Assembly: GCA_026397575.1 (NCBI GenBank)
Contig: JAPLUP010000666.1
Coordinates: 1-7,012, forward strand
Reading direction: 5' to 3'
Origin: Candidatus Zixiibacteriota bacterium
GTDB taxonomy: Bacteria > Zixibacteria > MSB-5A5 > CAIYYT01
DNA length: 7,012 nucleotides
Both the position numbers and the translations under genes were made by a program. The notes under the pieces were generated by a model. That model saw nothing but the letters and a program-made list of their open reading frames with translations. It searched no databases and was not told the origin of the DNA. Numbering within the stretch: position 1 is the stretch's first letter; every line of letters starts with the position of its first letter. This document shows, in pieces, positions 5,688 to 7,012 of the stretch.

Positions 5688-6317
5688 ATGAACATCACAG
5701 ATCCTGCCATCAACAGCTATCTGCGCAAACTGACGCCCGCAAGTCACCCGGTTCTGCTGGAGATGGAACAATACGCCGCCAAGCATGGCTTTCCCATCAT
5801 CGGTCCACTCGCGGGGAGGCTACTACAGCAATTGGTAATCCTGACCGTAGCCAAGCGCATATTCGAGATGGGTTCGGGGTATGGTTACTCGGCGATCTCC
5901 ATGGCGTTGGTGATGCGCAGCGGCGGGACAATCGAATGTACGGAAACGGACAAAGAAAATATCGCACGGGGTCGCAAGCATGCCCAAGCCGCTCGTGTTG
6001 GCAAGAAAATCATTTGGCATGAAGGTGACGCGCTGGAGTCGATGCGAAAAGCGAAGGGGAAGTATGACATCATCTTCTGTGATGTCGACAAGGAGCAGTA
6101 TCCGACGGCATTGGGAATTGCCTGGCCTAAGCTGCGTAAGGGCGGAATCATGGTCACGGACAACGTGCTCTGGTCGGCGCGCGTCGTCACCGAGAAGCCG
6201 CCGAAACCGGCAACGGCAGGGATCCTGAAATTCAACCGCATGATCTACGCACTGCCAGACGCGCTTTGCACTCTGCAGCCATTGCGAGATGGTTTGATGT
6301 TGGCGGTGAAGAAGTAG
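5688..6317 (+). CDS. SAM-dependent O-methyltransferase (catechol O-methyltransferase-like family)
   Basis: A 209-residue class I methyltransferase of the COMT/CCoAOMT-like O-methyltransferase family (Pfam Methyltransf_3 type). The SAM motif I is IFEMGSGYGYSAISMA (58-73); the acidic end of the second strand is in CTETDKENI (84-92); GDALESM (113-119) follows. The metal and catalytic segment is YDIIFCDVDKEQYP (126-139), where Asp132 is a likely divalent-metal ligand, and GGIMVTDNVLW (152-162) supplies Asp158 and Asn159. These match the metal-dependent O-methyltransferases, which methylate phenolic or similar hydroxyls, but the natural substrate of bacterial members like this is usually unknown. 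No signal peptide, so cytosolic. The start is fixed by AAGGAG at 5675-5680, and a promoter with perfect TATAAT lies just upstream. The DCC-family gene follows after 82 bp on the same strand. Confidence 0.92.
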   Translation: MNITDPAINSYLRKLTPASHPVLLEMEQYAAKHGFPIIGPLAGRLLQQLVILTVAKRIFEMGSGYGYSAISMALVMRSGGTIECTETDKENIARGRKHAQAARVGKKIIWHEGDALESMRKAKGKYDIIFCDVDKEQYPTALGIAWPKLRKGGIMVTDNVLWSARVVTEKPPKPATAGILKFNRMIYALPDALCTLQPLRDGLMLAVKK

Positions 6318-6399
6318 GCTGACCATCGCCGACGACTTAACCCCCCTTCCCGCTTGATAAGGATAGCTGCCGCGAGATGCTATGAAATAGAGCGAAGTC

Positions 6400-6825
6400 A
6401 TGTCTCAACTCAGAATTCCGGCGGATCCGAATCGTCCGCTGATAGTCTTTGACGGCGTCTGCGTTCTCTGCAATCGCACAGTCGATTTCATTATTCAACG
6501 CGATCAGCGCAAGCTACTCCGATTTGTTCAACTTCAGTCTGAGGCAGGAACTACAATTGTGAATACGCTCGATATCGGCGACGCGCCGACCGCTTCGGTT
6601 TATCTCATAGAAGGGGACAACACCTACACGAAGTCGACGGCGGTGTTGCGAATTCTGCGGTTACTTGGCGGTGTCTGGTCGACGCTTTACATCTTCGCTT
6701 TGATTCCGCGTTTTATTCGCGATGGAATCTATGATTTCATCGCTCGGCATCGTTACGGCTGGCTTGGGCGCACTACATCATGCCGAGCGCTCACCAGTGA
6801 TATTGCAGACCGCTTTGTTCAGTAG
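6400..6825 (+). CDS. DCC-family thiol-disulfide oxidoreductase-like protein (DUF393)
   Basis: A 141-residue protein of the DCC family, named for its D-x-x-C-x-x-C motif; here it is IVFDGVCVLCNRTVDF (15-30) with Asp18, Cys21 and Cys24. Members are predicted thioredoxin-like oxidoreductases, but their partners are mostly undefined. Other family traits are RFVQLQSEAG (41-50), the segment STAVLRILRLLGG (79-91), a hydrophobic stretch near 93-104, and a C-terminal HRYGWLGRTTSC ending in Cys128, the usual third conserved cysteine. The C-terminal hydrophobic segment is amphipathic rather than clearly membrane-spanning. The Shine-Dalgarno sequence before the ATG is weak (GCGAAG). It follows the O-methyltransferase gene by 82 bp in the same direction and could share its promoter, as no terminator is seen between them. 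Confidence 0.92.
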   Translation: MSQLRIPADPNRPLIVFDGVCVLCNRTVDFIIQRDQRKLLRFVQLQSEAGTTIVNTLDIGDAPTASVYLIEGDNTYTKSTAVLRILRLLGGVWSTLYIFALIPRFIRDGIYDFIARHRYGWLGRTTSCRALTSDIADRFVQ

Positions 6826-6868
6826 ACCCTCGGAATACTCTTCCGGATTCGCAACAAATCTGCAATTC

Positions 6869-7012
6869 TCACTGTCCGCCTTGTGTCTGTGTCAGCTCCC
6901 AGACCTCGGCGTAGTCGCATATGCCGATACCGAGTGGGTATTCGTGGGTCGTAACCGCAACGTTGTGATATACCCGAGTACGTTTAACCAGCCCTATCTG
7001 CGAGATGTAGTC
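6869..7012 (-). CDS. C-terminal fragment of an unrecognised protein, truncated by the window edge
   Basis: On the minus strand a frame is open from the right edge for 47 codons and stops at TGA (6869-6871). The translation begins DYISQIGLVKRTRVYHNVAV and ends with AEVWELTQTQGGQ. It has a balanced, protein-like composition with alternating hydrophobic strands, and no comparably convincing frame exists on the plus strand there. It would converge on the DCC gene with 43 bp between stops. I do not recognise the family. It is short enough that chance cannot be excluded. Confidence 0.45.
   Translation of the reverse strand, partial: DYISQIGLVKRTRVYHNVAVTTHEYPLGIGICDYAEVWELTQTQGGQ

Noticed and set aside
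6831..6845. Short hairpin CGGAA-TACTC-TTCCG after the DCC gene as a terminator
   Set aside because: The stem is only 5 bp with no T-run on either side, so it is too weak to call.

Overview
The window looks like a bacterial chromosome with about half G+C. Two features point to an uncultivated or FCB-like lineage (Zixibacteria, Chlorobi or Gemmatimonadota type): a large TPR/GWxTD-type protein and a bacterial deoxyhypusine-synthase-like gene beside a pyruvoyl-dependent arginine decarboxylase. Lineage is an inference from gene types only. I see no phage, transposon, CRISPR, tRNA or rRNA signal.

Layout: (1) 2-1714, plus strand: the 3' part of a TPR/GWxTD protein that enters from the left edge. 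An in-frame TAA at 1493-1495 cuts it, yet the same frame stays open and protein-like for another 72 codons to TAA at 1712-1714. (2) 1715-1865: intergenic, with a perfect 7-bp inverted repeat. (3) 1866-3473, plus: a two-gene unit of pyruvoyl-dependent arginine decarboxylase and a deoxyhypusine/homospermidine-synthase-like enzyme, 12 bp apart, probably a polyamine operon. (4) 3474-3609: a GC-rich hairpin, a candidate promoter and a good ribosome binding site. (5) 3610-3894, plus: a small GYD-domain protein. (6) 3904-5484, minus: a CoA-pyrophosphatase-type Nudix hydrolase and epoxyqueuosine reductase QueG, read from QueG towards the Nudix gene and ending tail to tail with the GYD gene. (7) 5485-5687: divergent intergenic region with a clear sigma-70-like promoter facing right. 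(8) 5688-6825, plus: a class I SAM O-methyltransferase and a DCC-family thiol-disulfide oxidoreductase-like protein. (9) 6869-7012, minus: the C-terminal end of an unrecognised protein that runs off the right edge.

How the genes fit together: the only evident pathway is polyamine metabolism. The decarboxylase makes agmatine from arginine. The neighbouring DHS-like enzyme keeps the family's lysine but lacks several residues that hold spermidine in eukaryotic DHS, so it probably acts on another amine. The remaining genes are ordinary housekeeping or small-enzyme genes (tRNA queuosine modification, CoA turnover, methyl transfer, redox). The most notable items are the polyamine pair with its altered active site, the inverted repeat ahead of it, and the interrupted GWxTD gene.
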